Of a stretch of DNA of 64,000 nt, positions 25,501 to 40,320 are shown piece after piece. The notes under the pieces are model-generated. The model was not told the origin of the DNA. It did not search any database and saw only the letters and a program-made list of their open reading frames with translations. How positions within the stretch are numbered: the stretch's first letter is position 1; every line of letters starts with the position of its first letter. Location: contig NC_088302.1 of NCBI RefSeq assembly GCF_032854445.1, forward strand, positions 29,667,979 through 29,731,978, written 5' to 3'. This stretch comes from Liolophura sinensis (Eukaryota; Mollusca; Polyplacophora; Chitonida; Chitonidae). The translations under genes were made by a program, and so were the position numbers.

Positions 25501-28500
25501 GTTAATGCAGGATTATATGTATGAGCCAGTAAGCTCCAGCCTCGTAGATTCATTCTTAACTGGGAAAAGTTTTACATCAACAAAGAAGCCACATCTTGGT
25601 CAAATTCAAACTAACTCTACAAGTTGCTTTCTTTTCTGTAAACGGCGTGTATTTGGCAGAAAGTTTTAACCTAAACATACATAAGACAATGTTAATCACT
25701 TTCGCGACAATGCTAATCAACCTCTCGTGCTTCCATGTTTATCATACCCACGACATAGTCGGGCCAAGTTCAACAACGCTTTGGAAGTGTATCCTCGTCA
25801 CAGCCAGAATCAATCCAAAATATCATTTCATCTACAATATTGTTGTCTGTGAGGCGCAGCCAGCCAGTCCCGTGGGTTCTCCACAGCCGACTAATGTTGT
25901 TTGACGAAGTCCAGGTTCCTCCCTGGCCTCTTCTGTAAGGTAGATATGGACGTCACTCGTTCGATATGTAGATCAGAATCGTCAAGTGCTCTCCGTCGGT
26001 AAGAAGCCACTGTGCCATAATAGTACCAGTCGGTCACGTTTCCCCACAGTAAAACCGACACCGGTTGAGGCTCCAATTTCCAGTCAACATATTCCAATAG
26101 CGTCTTTTTTATGAAAAGACTTTTGCTGTTGCATATAGGAATGGGTTAGTTTTATTTGAATTCTTCAGACAGTAACGTACTTGCTAATGATCTATGTCTT
26201 CGCTTAACATTTGTATTTGACGATATCATTTGAAGGTTATTCAACTAATGTTTAGGGGAAATAACATAATGAATGAAAACAGATAAGTTTGAACTGTTTG
26301 TCAACTTGAAGCAAACAACGTGTAAAATATTTCGCCTATACTTTATTGTCAAAATCGAGGTTTAAAAATAGCATCATTACATATGTACAATAGTCGTGTC
26401 TCAGTCGGTATCTAATTTTTGATTCATCATATGTGTACTTTCTTAATTTTAACTGATGACTGATAGCTGATTTAGAAAAGGCTGGGAAAAATCTGTTAGA
26501 GTAAACTCTTTGCTCTTGACATATGTTTAAAGTCATATATTTAATGTCACTTGTGGGCCTTTCCAATGAAATTTATGTTATGGGAAATGCGTTTTGCTTC
26601 TGAGATCGATTAGAATCGATTCCAGATCTCTATGACACCACTTTAATCACTAGTTCCTTCTGACTACTGGAGAGCTTTGAAGAGGAACAAGACTTGGTGG
26701 TGAGAATAACGACAACTGCTTCCCACTCCGACGAGCACTCGTCTTATCATAACAGTGCTCCATCCTCAATATTACACGCGTACGTGGCTGTAAAATATTG
26801 GCGACGCAAAGTGTCTCCCACATTTACCAAGCAACTGAACTTACAGATGTGTGTTGTGATTCATCCTTTTTGTGATCTTAAAGTTAGCGTAAGGCAGTGT
26901 GTTTTGTCAACTGTTAACAGTTAAAAAGCCGTGGAATAATCCAGCCCAGGGTCTGTATTCCGTACTGACTGTTACATTTATTGCATTTCATCGGTGCCAT
27001 GGGTGTGGGACAATATAACCAAAGAGTGTGTAGATTATATGTTTAGCGTACAGACAGTTCTTGTTCATTCCGCAAGACGTCGCATAAGAGAATTTAGTTC
27101 AACCCAATAGAAATGCTCTGCGCAGAGAGTGGAATCCTAGAATACTCCGGAAATCATCAATAAATTTATTTCCGCTGAGTTCTCGAGTTTTCTTTCCATT
27201 ACAAGGAATAATCCATTAGGAGCTGTGTTTATAGCTCGGATTTATGACCGTCAACACGCTCTCGCTGTTGCCAGAGACTGTGTTCGCCGCGTCTGTCTGA
27301 GGCTCCCTGATTTACACCGACTCTCCACTTCTGTGCATGAACTTACTAAGGTCGTGTGCTTGTGAGCCACAGTCCCATGTCTGTTCCAGTGCCTGGCTTG
27401 CTCTATCAGCAAGTGGCCACACTGTCCTGGAGTGCCCCTCTCTCAAGAAGCCTCGTCATTGATCATTATTCACAATGGTATTGCTAGCGAAACGACTGTG
27501 CTTCTGCGCATGCGTAAGCATATAAATTGATTAATGTTCTATGCAGACAGTAATGAAAGTGTGGTTATCTCCACAAAAGGCCTTTAATCTCAATTATTTT
27601 GACATTTCTATCAGAATTTGTCGACATTATCTTGGAATCATATTAAGAAATAAATTCGGGTTTTCGCGTTATTCCTTATCTCAGTCAGTTATTACACTCT
27701 ATGCAAATTTCGCCCCTGGTTGAAGCCTGATAAATCACGACCGAACTGCTTTATTTATCCGCTGCCATGTTTGAAACAGTTCCAATCGAGGAAATCTAGC
27801 AGCAGTTGAACGTTTAGAGTTCTGATTGTGTATGATTTATATCAGTCAGGGACTGTGGGACGGCGAGAGCTGTTACACTTCTTACACGGGAGCGTCTATC
27901 ACGTTCTGACGACCTCCCGAGAAGATAAGCAATGTTATAACTCCCCGGAACACACTCAGACATTCTGATGCTTGCAAATTCATACAGCCTTTTTTGTGGA
28001 TGTATACAGAAGACAAATTTGCGTGTATGGTTGTCGTAAATAGCAGAATGGATTCGGTATTCAGAAGGTTCCGAATAGTATCAGGTTTTTGAAATCTGTT
28101 TTGTCTTTGTTTAACTGGTTTCCTTGCAACATTTTGAGGTTTAATCAACGGTAAAGTGACTGTTAACTGGCCATTATGATTCTGACGTAAGCTAAGCCAT
28201 TCTTATTAGAAGTAACAGTACCCCTTCTCGGGCAATGCAAACCACTGCGTAAGTTTATAACTAACCAATATCAAAGACAAAGTGTCATTGTTTACACCGG
28301 GTAATTGGGTTCGCTGGAACTGCAGTTTGCTTATTTCACCGCCCACTCGCAACCCTTAAACATCAGTTTGGATTTAATCCCAGTCATCTCTCCACCCATA
28401 TGCTAACGCATGTCCACATCCTTAAGACTACTCCTCTAATTTCCCTCGGCGTAGTCCTGAATCACCCCACCTGTCATTGTCAAGGTACACTCTGAAATCC

Positions 28501-28611
28501 ATAAAGGCATACAAGATGCACTCATTCGCAGACTATAGTAATTACCTCTGGCATCACTATTGACTGACGTCGGTTACAGAACGAAATGAGCAGCCACGCA
28601 GAAACACACAG

Positions 28612-28634
28612 ATATATATATATATATATATATA
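28612..28634. repeat. Short (AT)n microsatellite
   Basis: About eleven AT units in intron 1, followed by GGAAGGGAAGGG. Confidence 0.9.
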
Positions 28635-31600
28635 GGAAGGGAAGGGTTCAGATATATGTTAGTACGTTTTCCCTATGAAGCAATGCACAGCGTTTGGCAG
28701 TTACCTTACAAGTTAGAATTCTTGGAAGCAGACTTGATGATTAAGAATTGTCGACTTTTGGCACAGAAGCTGTGATCAGTTTATATAACCAGAGCTTAGT
28801 CTGGTATCATAGAGTCTGGTTGTACAGGTATCATAACTTTATTGTACGGACATTTAACCTTAAAGGCCCACTTGCCACAGGTCATGACACAGAACTCTTT
28901 AGGGTAAATTTGGTATGGGGATGTGGGATGGAAGGACATGTAGTAGTCCCCTCCCCCCACCCGCCTTCCAGTGAAATCAAACCTTTGATACTAATGGCGT
29001 CCTGATCGCCATGGCCCTCGTGCAGCTGTAGTGATTCCGCGTCCAGATCCACGCTCCTGGCAAATCCGCTGACACAACCCGACCAGGCGTCCAATTCCTC
29101 TGATTTTGAACATCAAAGAAGACTTTACCCTTAGTGTATGAGTAATTTGCGTCTTGACGTTCAGATCTTCTTGTACTTCGGCTTCTGGCTCACTGTCACA
29201 GTCTTCCCCACACTCTTCTCAACAAAGACTAGATCTTAAGGTAGTTGTTAACATGTAATTTCATTAATGAACACAACGCCGTCTATTGTTTCATAAAATT
29301 GATTGGTCTCTGAATAGCCTACAACAAGCTATAAAGCATAATCTGCTACGTGCCAGTGAACTTCCTCTTGTCATTGTGTACGGGCAGATAAGAGCCCAAT
29401 CGGTATAAATGCAAAGGTGAATCCAGGACTAGACAGCGCTTCGGAAATTAAACACAAACAGCCAGCTATTCTTATTACACATTTTACTCATCATCAAGAG
29501 GATGCTACTAACAATAAAAGACATTTTTGTCTCTTTGTAATCTACTACACGCCCTTGTCCGTTGCCTTTCTGAATGACTTGTGTCAAAGTTTTCACAAAA
29601 AGTCGATATGCATACACCGAGAGAACGTCGTTATAGGTATCTTAACGCCGTGAGTATCGCAGAACAAGCATGAGGGATATTGTTGTACTTATATCCATGC
29701 TTCTTGTACGTTCCAATCACTAATTCACGTTCTTTTATAGAATCTAGAACAACAAAGCAACCGTGACCGTTTCGGTTAGTAAGTTTTAATGTATTATTTC
29801 ACACAAACGCCTAAGACATTTCTCGACTGCGGAACTCCGAAGCACCTTGTCAAGGAGGCTTTGCCAAGTGACCGGAGGATAATATGGTGAACTTGTGAAC
29901 AGTGTAGCGTGCCCAGATGCACAAGATGTGTGTCTCCCTGAGGTAATCATTATTCCACGAGCAATCTCAGTTAGCACTTATACGGTGGGTGTCAAACTGC
30001 CATGCCACTACTCACTGCTAATGTGTTATAATTACTTCTTGGCGTTCGTGCTCGTGCTGGAGCAGCGTCCGCTTTTCCAGTTCGAAGATTTCAAACTCGA
30101 TTTGTCCTCAGACAACACCGCTGTTTCATTAGACCTTGCCTACACCTTTGTCACCGCACATTGATACGAACAAGAAAGGCAGGAACAACTTGTTGCGATA
30201 TTTTGTAGACACTGAAAAAAAGTCAATCGAAAGTTCTGCAAACTAGTAATTGTGTTTTCTTCAACAAAAGGTCTGCAATATTGCTGAGGTGGCGTTAAGC
30301 CATAATCGTTCACTCAACAAAAGGCTATCAAAATCCGTAATATGTGGAAGTGCAAAAGGTGAAAGGTTACAACTCCTCTCTTGGATATTCGTGCGTATAT
30401 GTAATTATGCCATACTTGTGTTGTATATAGTGACCATTTGAAACTTTCAGATCACATGCTTTTCAGAAAATGCTAAAAGTACCAATAGCTGATTATGTAA
30501 TTCTTAAGGAAAGTTTGTGTTGCAAGCTACTATTTATAAGGTCTCTCTATATCTATAGCCTGTTAAATTGAAATGTGCACAGCTGTTTCCAGACTAACTG
30601 TTCGACAATGTACATTGTGGAATGTGTTCGCTATTATTGTGCTCTTCACCTCACATTACATTTCAAGGTAATAGTCAGACGACGGAAAACACAATTAGCT
30701 GAGTAAACTTGAAAACTTTTACATCTTTTCCCAGAAAACATTTATGAGTTGTTCGGACCTTTAAAGCTGCGCATGGGTCCGCTACGGTATCTTCAAAAGA
30801 GGTTGCCGTAAGCCATGTCTTTAAACAATAGAGCAGGTTTAACTAATGGAACCATAATTCCACCCACACAAACTGGCCGGCATCATCATCCATAAACCGA
30901 CGACTTATGTCTGGGCTTTATTGCTTAGGAAATTTATTCAGAGACAGCGAAATAGATAACAACGCATTGAAATCATGTTACGTTATTTCTATTCTCCTTT
31001 CCTTCTTTTTTGTCATTCCTTCCTCAATCTTTCTCTTTGGACGGGGCGGGTATACCCAGGCAATATATGTAAACTGTACAATTATGAGTTGCAACAGACG
31101 TCGGTAATGTTGTTCCTATGTCGTACATCATCTGTGGATGAGAGCATGATGACTATTATAGAACGTGTCACCGGTTCCTTAGCAACTCATTAGTGGACCT
31201 TGAAGAGAACCCGCCGAGGGGATACTTGGATAATGGTCGAGTTAAAACGGTGGACTACGCTGCGAGCAGACTCGCTGATTAAACGTGGCATACGGTTGTT
31301 ATGAATTATTGACCATAATGATCAGGTAGCGTAAAGCTATCATCATATTTCTTCGATGAAAACCGATTGGTTTAGTTATACGGCCGTCCAATAGTGACTC
31401 CCTGCTTGAACGTTTCCCGTTGTACCCATTGCCAGACTTAAAACCTTCAGCAAGTCCCAGAAGTGGATAATACTAAACTTACTCATATTTTTACTCCTGA
31501 TTATGTATTAAAATTTCATAACAGCTGTGGACTATATCGCTTTTAATATCGTTTGTCCCAGCAGATGGGACAAACCTTAGCCTATTAAGATATTAAGTAT

Positions 31601-32019
31601 AAATTAGCAACCGCTGAATTCCTCAAAGCTTTCACCCACTTCAGGATTTGCCCTGGAACCGTGATGGTTGAATTATAACTAACGTTTGAAAAGTACTTAT
31701 AATGGAAACTAATTTGAGCATGCGAAACGCCAGAGATGAAAACCTACCATTAACCTGCCAGACATAGAACATAGTGCTTCCTGCATGTGATAGCTGTAAA
31801 CCTCCATGACATAACCTTATATCATTTTTATATTAAAATATATATATGCCAAATTATACATAACCTCATTTCCCACGATACCGCTGTAATCTTGTCAAAA
31901 TGGCCTAAAGCAATAATTATTTATTATATCTCCTTGACAAAATTGTGTATTACGTAATAATATACGAGGAGCTGGAATCTGTCTCGGTGCTAAAGGTAAT
32001 CGAGCCCATAACGTCTGCC

Positions 32020-32570
32020 TATTGTTATAACATCCATAACTGCTCCTGAAGGTTAGAGCATACATAACTTCCCATGACAGTGATAACGTTCATAACGTCT
32101 GCTGACAGTGATAACATCCATGACTTCTGCCTATTGTTATAACATCCATGACTTCTGCCTATTATTATTACATCCATAACTTGTGCGGACAGATATAATA
32201 TCCATAACTTCTGCGGACTGATATAATATCCATAACTTCTGCGGACTGATATAATATCCATAACTTCTGCGGACTGATATAATATCCATAACTTCTGCGG
32301 ACTGATATAATATCCATAACTTCTGCGGACTGATATAATATCCATAACTTCTGCGGACTGATATAATATCTATAACTTCTGCTGACTGATATAACATTCA
32401 TGAAAACTTTTGCTGATTGTTATGACATCCATAACTTTTGATGACTGAAATAACATCCATCCAACTTCTGTCTATTGTTATAACATCCATAACTTTTGTC
32501 TGTTGTTATAACATCCATACCTTCTGCTGATTGTTACAACATCCATAAGCATTGCTGATGATTATGGTTT
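32020..32570. repeat. 28-bp minisatellite
   Basis: A head-to-tail array of a 28-bp unit that can be written ATAACTTCTGCGGACTGATA plus TAATATCC. Copies between about 32187 and 32385 are nearly identical; copies at both ends are diverged (CTGCCTATTGTTATAAC and similar variants). Because 28 is not a multiple of three and the unit lacks stops on the minus strand, all three minus frames stay open. This yields the same 28-residue repeat in each frame and is an artefact rather than a gene. Confidence 0.95.
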
Positions 32571-35500
32571 TAATATTTTCTGTTTACTATAATGATATCT
32601 GTAAGCCTTGGTGTCAGTATATGTCTAGGTGATAAATCATTTATAAATAAGTTACTCTCATGCATATGTGAGGCTGCATATACGTACCAGTTAACGTATC
32701 AGTTAATTTAGAAACATACATCTGTCGTAAGAAGCAGCTTTTGTCTCTTAATTAAAATCAAGATACTAAATCTTTAACTAAATAGAGATGAGTATATACA
32801 CGTTGTTGTGTTTGCTACCTGGATAAATGTTATGGTTAATTAAAGCTATCAATATCGATAGTGTTATATATTTTGTTCTTTCCTTTGTTCAGAGCAACCT
32901 TTTTGCAAGTGAAAAAAAAATGTGATATCGTATTTTTCTCCCGTATTCATCATTCAGATATGATTAGGTGTCAAGTGGGGAAAGACAGCAACTGACAAAG
33001 TCTTTCAGCTATCTTTCGGATGTAATTTAATTGTGAATATTCCCCTGTGATATGAAAATTATCTATAATGAGGTTTGTCTGCCGCCTGGAATGCTATTTG
33101 ACGTGGAATGAAAATGCCATATTCCTGTTCGTTTGCCTTGATTGTATTTTAAATCATTGATGGGCATTTCTATTTGCAGATGAAAACTCGGTTACCAAGA
33201 TAATTACAGTTTGTGCAAGATATTTCCAGCCTGCGAGTTGCTTTTCTCACTGTTTTATAGAATTTCGTGTGCAGATTAAGTTTCATTTTGCTAACAGAAT
33301 AGAGAGAAAATGTACGAAGTGAAACTTGGAGCTCGCTGCTCGATCAATACATATTTAGCGCGAAAGACGTAAAGATAGATACCATCAGTTCTGTCACTGC
33401 CGATTGTCAGTTTGTAAGCTGGGACATCAGTTGTGTGGAATGTATAGAAGGGAGCTACAGCAAACAGCTTTGTTTGCGGCTTATAGCTCATATTGTGTTG
33501 TAATAGATATTGTCGCTAACTCAAAAAGTGATGCAATGAACATACGGTATGTTGGCTTACATGTACTCTTCTGGTAAAGTAATAATTCATGCTGGCTTGC
33601 AGCGTAAAGAATTTGTGTTATAACAAATGTGATCGTTTGTGCAACAGTTTATTTAACATACGTGGTTATCTGGTGTGAAGGCTGCTGATAAAGTAAATCG
33701 TTAAACGAGAAAGTAGATAGGGAAGCAACAATGAACATCAACACACACTGCAACCAAACGGGATAAGCTGGTGGACACGTAAAATGGTAACATTGAACAA
33801 GTAATGTTAAGTAATTACTTTGGCAGAGATCTTAAGGATCGAAAGTGGCGATACTGTATCAATACTTGTGAGAACATGTTTGCTACTTTTCTTTGAATTA
33901 ACAGTTGTTTGCATTATGTTGGTCATATCTCCATGCTGTTGTCATGATGCAGAAAGATCCAAATCTCGTTACAATTCGCGTGACAGGAAACCCATGTATA
34001 GGATACTCTAGCGCCTATACCACAATCAGTCCAACATGTCGCATACATTAAACGGCCTGACACATAATGTATTTAAGCAGGGTCCATGTTCTGGGCTTAT
34101 TTAACTTTTGCAACAGAAATATGACATTCTTAATCGATGTGCAATAAGTCGGCACCATACCAACAGCACAGCGCCTGTGCATGACTGATTCCCCCATGAA
34201 TATGGTCCTACGGGCATTGTTTATTGGTTGGGGGGAATACCATATTGGACTTCCGCTGAGGAGGGTATTGTAACGCGATTAGAGAAGCTTCATTAGATGG
34301 TGTGCCTTTGAGTCAGGGCCAATTTCTGTTCATAAACGCCTGGAGGGCTGAATATGTAACATGTGCCGTCCATTTTGTGTCTTGTCAACCAATGAGATCA
34401 CAAGTACACAGTCGTCGTATTCTGTTTTACTATGACACGTTAAAATGATTACTGTTGATAACGGATATTGCTACAATTTGTGAAGAATCGATTAATGATC
34501 TGCGACAGGTCTGCTGTGGATGTTTCGTGGGTGTAAAGTAGGCCAAGAACATAACTGAATGATAAAGAGGCTATTTAGTGGATTTGTTGATCAGCTATCA
34601 TTCCGCATGATTCCTGTTTGTTTCAGTTAAGGCATGGCAAGCGAGCTGCTGACAAGTCATTGACGACAATGAATTCATCAAATTAAAAAAAAACTGATGA
34701 TTGTTACTCTACTGTGATGTTTATTACAGATTTACACAAAATTTCCCAACCCAACATTATTAAACCCTCCGACCAAAGTTGATTTTCTAAAACAATTGCT
34801 TTTATTCTACCAGTAAAGCGTAAAAAATATTCACTTCCTATTCGTTAATGGATTTCGTTATGCATATCACCATAGTTAATGGAACTTAACGCGAATTAAT
34901 AGTTTAGCTCTGTAGAAAGAATCGCTATGTAGAACCTACATTATTCTAAACGCTTTATGAAGTTCAGAAAGTGTGTTATTATAGGTTTTATAGTTGATAA
35001 ATGAAGACCATGATTTATATGGAGAAGATCTATGGGAGAGTGTGGAAAACGCTCGGAGCTTGGAGACCGGCGTATTGTGTATTGTGTCGGCTGAGTGTGC
35101 CACGGCAAGGGACCTTCCAATTCTTCTCGATGCACGCCTTGGTGAGCTGTCGGAGAACGAAGGCAGACAGACATAGATGATAAGTGTTATCATTGACCAC
35201 AGCAGGACGGGCTGTTGTTTAAGTCAATCGAGCTTGATTCCTTTCGGCCTGCCCATGCCTCCCGGGGTCTTTCCAAGCCGCGACATATCTCTGGAACATC
35301 ACGTGATTGATGCGACCTGGCTTTGTCCCAATAGCCTATCCGTGAGTTTCAAACTCCTCAGCAGTTTTGTGCATTCATCGGCACGGTACTATCGGTGGCT
35401 TCATCAGGTAATTACCCCTCGGAAATCACCGACTAAGTAGGCTGGGGTGTGCGTGAAGACATGAAGTTCCCGGTCGCTCCATCGAACACGCAACAAATAC

Positions 35501-38500
35501 TCCCTGAAATTGAGTGCCAGGGCTAAAATCGAAAAGGACGTACCACAGAACCCCTATGCAAGCTTTGAGAAAAATCTGAAAATTAAGGCAAATCCTGTTA
35601 TTCACTAAAACGAATGCTGAAAGCCAATTCAGTCCATTGAGGATAGACTGTCCTGGAATCATTTTCCCGGTATTGGTCGATATAATTACCGTTAAAATTG
35701 CATCATTTATTGTTAATGGCGTCATATTTATTACTCTTACCTAACATGATCTATATATATAATAGTGAAATAGACAGATGTGTAGACAGAACATCATAGT
35801 TTAAGTTGTTTATCGCAGAAAATAATCTTTTTTCTTCATTATAAGCAAAACTGTGATTTACAGAGCTATTTTGTCATTCCTCAATAGAAAGAATTATAAC
35901 ATGTTTCACTACCATTTGCTAACTATCTTGAAATCATCTGGATTAAGGGTTGAATTATTGTATATATATCATGCATGCTTATAAATAATATCTCATGCGA
36001 AAGCTGTGCTAACTATGTCGGTGAAGACACACCGACTGACCCAGATAAGATATGGAAGGTCTCGCTCTTACTCGCGTGATCCGTCGTTGTTAACATTTGT
36101 CTCCAGGCTACACTTAAAACATTAAAAGCCGATTGAGGGAATTTAAGAGTTTTGCCCACAGCAGCGGAGGAAAGCATAAACCCGCTCTATTTACTTGATG
36201 CAGAGTCTAATCTGTTGAGTAAATAGGTTGACAAGCACTTGGCCTTGTATCCAAGGTTCCACTTGAAATCAGAGGTACTGAACGTCCTCTAAACATCTGT
36301 TTATTTTGCCAAATATCTGACTAGTCTGCTGGCAAAGTAAACTGATGTTTAAATGTACTGTTGATGTATAAACCCATTCATCATATGATCTCATAGTTTA
36401 TCGTTTATTAAAAGTGTACCTTTGTTAGTTAACTATACGGCAAGTTAAATGTAAAGGGTCAGATGTTGGATCAGTTGTGCAGACGAAGCCAAGTCTTTTT
36501 TTTTTCTCCCCTGGCAGCAGACAAAGCCTTGTATTTTCTACTCTAACCTAAAAGGATATCAGCCATCAACGCCGATAAGAAAAAGCTGGTAAAATGCCAG
36601 TTCACGCTATATACCTACGTCTTACCCGGCGAAATGTCCTTCCGCCCTCGTAGAAGGCGCCTTAAGAATGGCTGAGGGAGGCATTTAAAGAGTCTTACAA
36701 TGAAACCGATTTGGTTGTCTGTCCGAATCAGTACTCCCCCAGAGCTTATTACACTGGCTTGGCAAGGGAACCCGGAGTAGGCACATGTCTTATGGCCCAT
36801 ATTGTTGGCAAATCCCTTTTCCTGACGGGCACCCATCTTTCAATTTTCCCCCTTGAAAAGCCGAAACAAAGTACATGCCTGCCTGCAGTGGAGTTGCGGA
36901 TTAGTCCTCGCCAAACACCTTAATGGAGGCGAATATGCCTCTTGAGATAAAAGATTGGCTTAAATCGCTTTTGTTGGCAACATCTTCCAATTTCTTTCTG
37001 CCAGCGGCTTAGTCGACGAAATATCTGTTCTAGAACAACGACTGTTCCGCCTGAAAATCCGATCCTATTGAGCTAAACCCTTTTCTTGACGTAAAATCGT
37101 CTCTCTGTCGCCTCCATTCCATTGCCCCTGGCAGTCTGTTCAATTCCTATGCCATTAAAAACTTCTGCTTCGCTCCAGGGCACAACTTCGTCACACAGAA
37201 CCCTGCTTCAGTCTGTACTTTCGACGTGTTTTCTGTGATCTCATTTTGTAATGATTAAATCACCCGTCCTGGTTTATATGGACTCAGTGGGGGAGGATTG
37301 AAAATACAAGAGCCCACTCATAGACAAATGTGTTTATGAAACCAGTAATGTATTTCACGTATAAATAAATCTGTGGGATTTATTTTCTAACCATAATTAA
37401 CATTTAGCATGAGTCAGCATTTGCACTAGATGCTTGATACTCAGACTGGTAGGCAAAAATCGAAAAAGATTTCCATTCTAGATGCAAATCTGGTTTAATG
37501 TTTTTGTTCGTCAGTCGTACTAAAATAAAATGTAGCACATGTCAATTGGATGTCATAGTCTGATGAACAACCCGATCGTATCCATATCTGTAGTGTTGTT
37601 GTCGTTGTACTGCAAATGTTTGGTGCAAGCGAAACAATTTCCCCACTGTTTACCAGAGAGTTGCCAGAAGCACTTTCCATCCCACGGCGTGCTGGCCTGT
37701 ACCCCAGGGAATGGTTAAACATGGCATTGTGGTGTGCGATTGTGCGCTACTCAGGATGCCCCCCTCAAAAAGTGTGTAGCCTGAAAACTAATTCTAGTAT
37801 TGAGACATAGAGCTTCCGTGGATGATGTTTACTGAGAGTCAGAAACAAATGCTTTTCAGTCACAGTGGCTGCTTCACTGAAAGGACGAGTTGTTCTGTTA
37901 AACATTCCGACCTGATTGAAAAATGGCTGTAGCCAGAAACAATTGTTTGCGTAGCGTTGATGAGAACGCCGTCTGTCTCAATATAAGCTGAATGGCCCAG
38001 ACATGAACGGAATAAGTGGTTTATCCCTGTATACAGTGCGAAGAAAACGCTTTGGACTTTTTGGCCAAACATCCCTTCGCGAGGACAAAAATCAATCTTG
38101 ACTTTCGAGGTTCGGTGGATGGTGAGGTATACGGCTGAGGGTATAGGTGAAGGCTTTGGTCATATTTACAGTTATATAATTTAGTAGAGAATGATGCCAT
38201 TTGGGCAATGCCTCATACGTATAGGGCCAGAACATCTTCGGCAGCCTGGTGCGGCAATGATGACTCCCGAGGGGAATTCCCGCGCTGTTGTGTTTGTTTT
38301 GTATTATCCTTTGCGAATCTAACCACAATTCATCCACGGTCAACAGTGGTTAAAGTTGAAACCTCCATTTTGACATGAAGAGACAAAGTAAACATTTGAA
38401 AGAGATTTTCTCGTTTTCCGGACGGGGTTGCTGTAGCGACCAGGCCAGATTATACTTTCGATTGGCAGATAGTCCACTCGCTTTTCGCTAACAGCGGAGC

Positions 38501-39456
38501 TGTCCAGCTAGTGACGACGTGGAGGAGTATTGGATACACATCGGCTAATTCAGACGATTTCTTTCAAAGGAAAAATGTCTGGTAATGGGTTGGATTATAT
38601 CTGCTTTTCGAGAGAATAACTGAACTTAGAAGGCAGGCGCTTTTTAATTATGGCTCTGTCAATAGAACGGATCTTGTTGAAAGAACTAGAGGATATACGA
38701 GCAAATATTTCCCACCAGCAGCAAATCACTTGAAGAATCACTGGAGAATTTTTTTTCTATCCGAAGTGTTTGTGGAAATGTATTTAAAAAGTTGTGCAAA
38801 TACAACCATATTGCAGAACCCAAGAAAACCTTTGGTGGTATGTAAAACAAGCGGTTTGTCGCTTGGACACAATTATCAAGAAAAGGCTTTGTCTTATCAC
38901 ACGAGCTGATGTTTTCCGTCTGGTGAGAAAACAGAAAGCCTGAGTAAATAGCTCTCTATACCGCAACTCGAAGAAAGACAAGGGCGCAACATTTTCTCAC
39001 AAAAGAAATATCTTTTACTTAAGACGTTGGCTTTATCGTTGACATTCTTTATAGTATGTGACCGTTCCGTGTCCATAGCATTGTGAAGCATTCAATCATT
39101 TCTGTACATGTCATTTAACCGGTTTTGAGAAATATATAGTAGTGAATGGAGCACCGATTTTCACTCCAGTTATGTATTGTGTCATATTTGCAGGAGTCTG
39201 TAAATTTTTTGGGTATCCCATATATAAACTCTGGCATTTACATGTATTTAGCCGAAGACATGTCCAAACACGATTGTCCTGAGTCTCTGAAGGGTTATAC
39301 TGTTTTTGTGATGTGCACAGTGCGACTGGAAAGAACCCATTTAATACATTACACTACTTATCTATTCCAATGTCAAAAGTTAAATTAAAATAAATTTGTA
39401 CAACGAAGTTGCATGAACATTATCAGAGGGACGGTATTAAACTATTAACTAAGATC

Positions 39457-39527
39457 TGCTACTCTGCCCGGTTTGTCCGTCGTATAAGTGAAATATTCTT
39501 GATTACTGCGTAAAACACCAAACAAGT
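39457..39527 (+). mobile_element. SINE-A fragment
   Basis: CCCGGTTTGTCCGTCGTATA, then AGTGAAATATTCTTGA, then GCGTAAAACACCAAACAA matches the 3' portion of SINE-A with a small internal deletion. It lies about 150 bp from a second copy in the same orientation. Confidence 0.7.
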
Positions 39528-39671
39528 ACATTAAAACACTAACTAGAACCGTTACAGATGCATCCGAAATGTCCATGCCAATAGATAATATTCTTCATTT
39601 TTGACGTTTGAGCTAAGATCTGATGATTAGTGTGTGGAATAAACCTGCATATCGTGGCGATAAAATTATGT

Positions 39672-39893
39672 AACAGCGGCTCAGTTGGTTATCGCGCTAG
39701 CGCAGCGTAAGGACTCAAGAGTCTCTCACCAATGCGGTTGCTGTGAGTTCAAGTCCAGCTCATGCTGGCTTCCTCTCCGGCCGTACGTGGGAAGCAACCT
39801 GCGGATGGTCGTGGGTTTCCCCTGGGCTCTGCCCGGTTTCCACCCACCATAATGCTGGCCACCAATCAAATAAATAAATAAATAAAGAACTAA
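39672..39893 (+). mobile_element. SINE-A copy with tRNA-like head, internal deletion
   Basis: The head GGCTCAGTTGGTTATCGCGC resembles an A-box and GTGAGTTCAAGTCCAGC resembles a B-box, as expected for a tRNA-derived SINE. The central block CTCTCCGGCCGTACGTGGGA and CGTGGGTTTCCCCTGGG is present. The copy then jumps from AATGCTGGCC to ACCAATCAAATAAATAAA, lacking about 40 bases found in the copy at 57954-58222. Confidence 0.88.
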
Positions 39894-39924
39894 ATATTTA
39901 GGCTTAACGCATTGTTGTCCCTAT

Positions 39925-40320
39925 TTTCTGGATGGTATCTAGTTTGTAGGTAATAAACCAGGGTATATTCAGTACAAATAGCAGGATGGTACAGCAAGCT
40001 GAACAACGATGTGCCGCGCTACTTTCACACGTAGGTCTGTCCCAAATTGCTGAATGGTACAACGAGTTGATATGTTTTTATGAACGAAGATTTGTTGCCT
40101 GTACTTATGCGTTTTCTAAATCTCTTGATGGTAGCTAGTTGGTGGGTAATAAATCAGGATATATTAAGCCCCTAATAGCTGGATGGTACAGCAAGTTAAA
40201 AAACGGATGTGATATGTTGATTTCACAGTCTACTTCATGATCTAAGCATGCATAGACCTCTTCCAAATTGCTTGATATTATCTAGGTGCTAAGTAGTAAA
40301 CCAAGATATTTTCTGTGGTC
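39925..40320. repeat. Degenerate long-period tandem repeat
   Basis: Three diverged copies of a block resembling TGGATGGTATCTAGTTTGTA with GGTAATAAACCAGG begin near 39928, 40122 and 40273. They alternate with a second block resembling GGATGGTACAGCAAGCTGAA near 39982, 40051 and 40181. The spacing is irregular, so this is an old duplicated segment. It carries no gene signal. Confidence 0.6.

Noticed and set aside
32025-32401. Overlapping minus-strand frames encoding a periodic SAEVMDIISVRR-type peptide
   Set aside because: They are translations of the 28-bp minisatellite. The same peptide appears in all three frames because three units make 84 bases without a stop.
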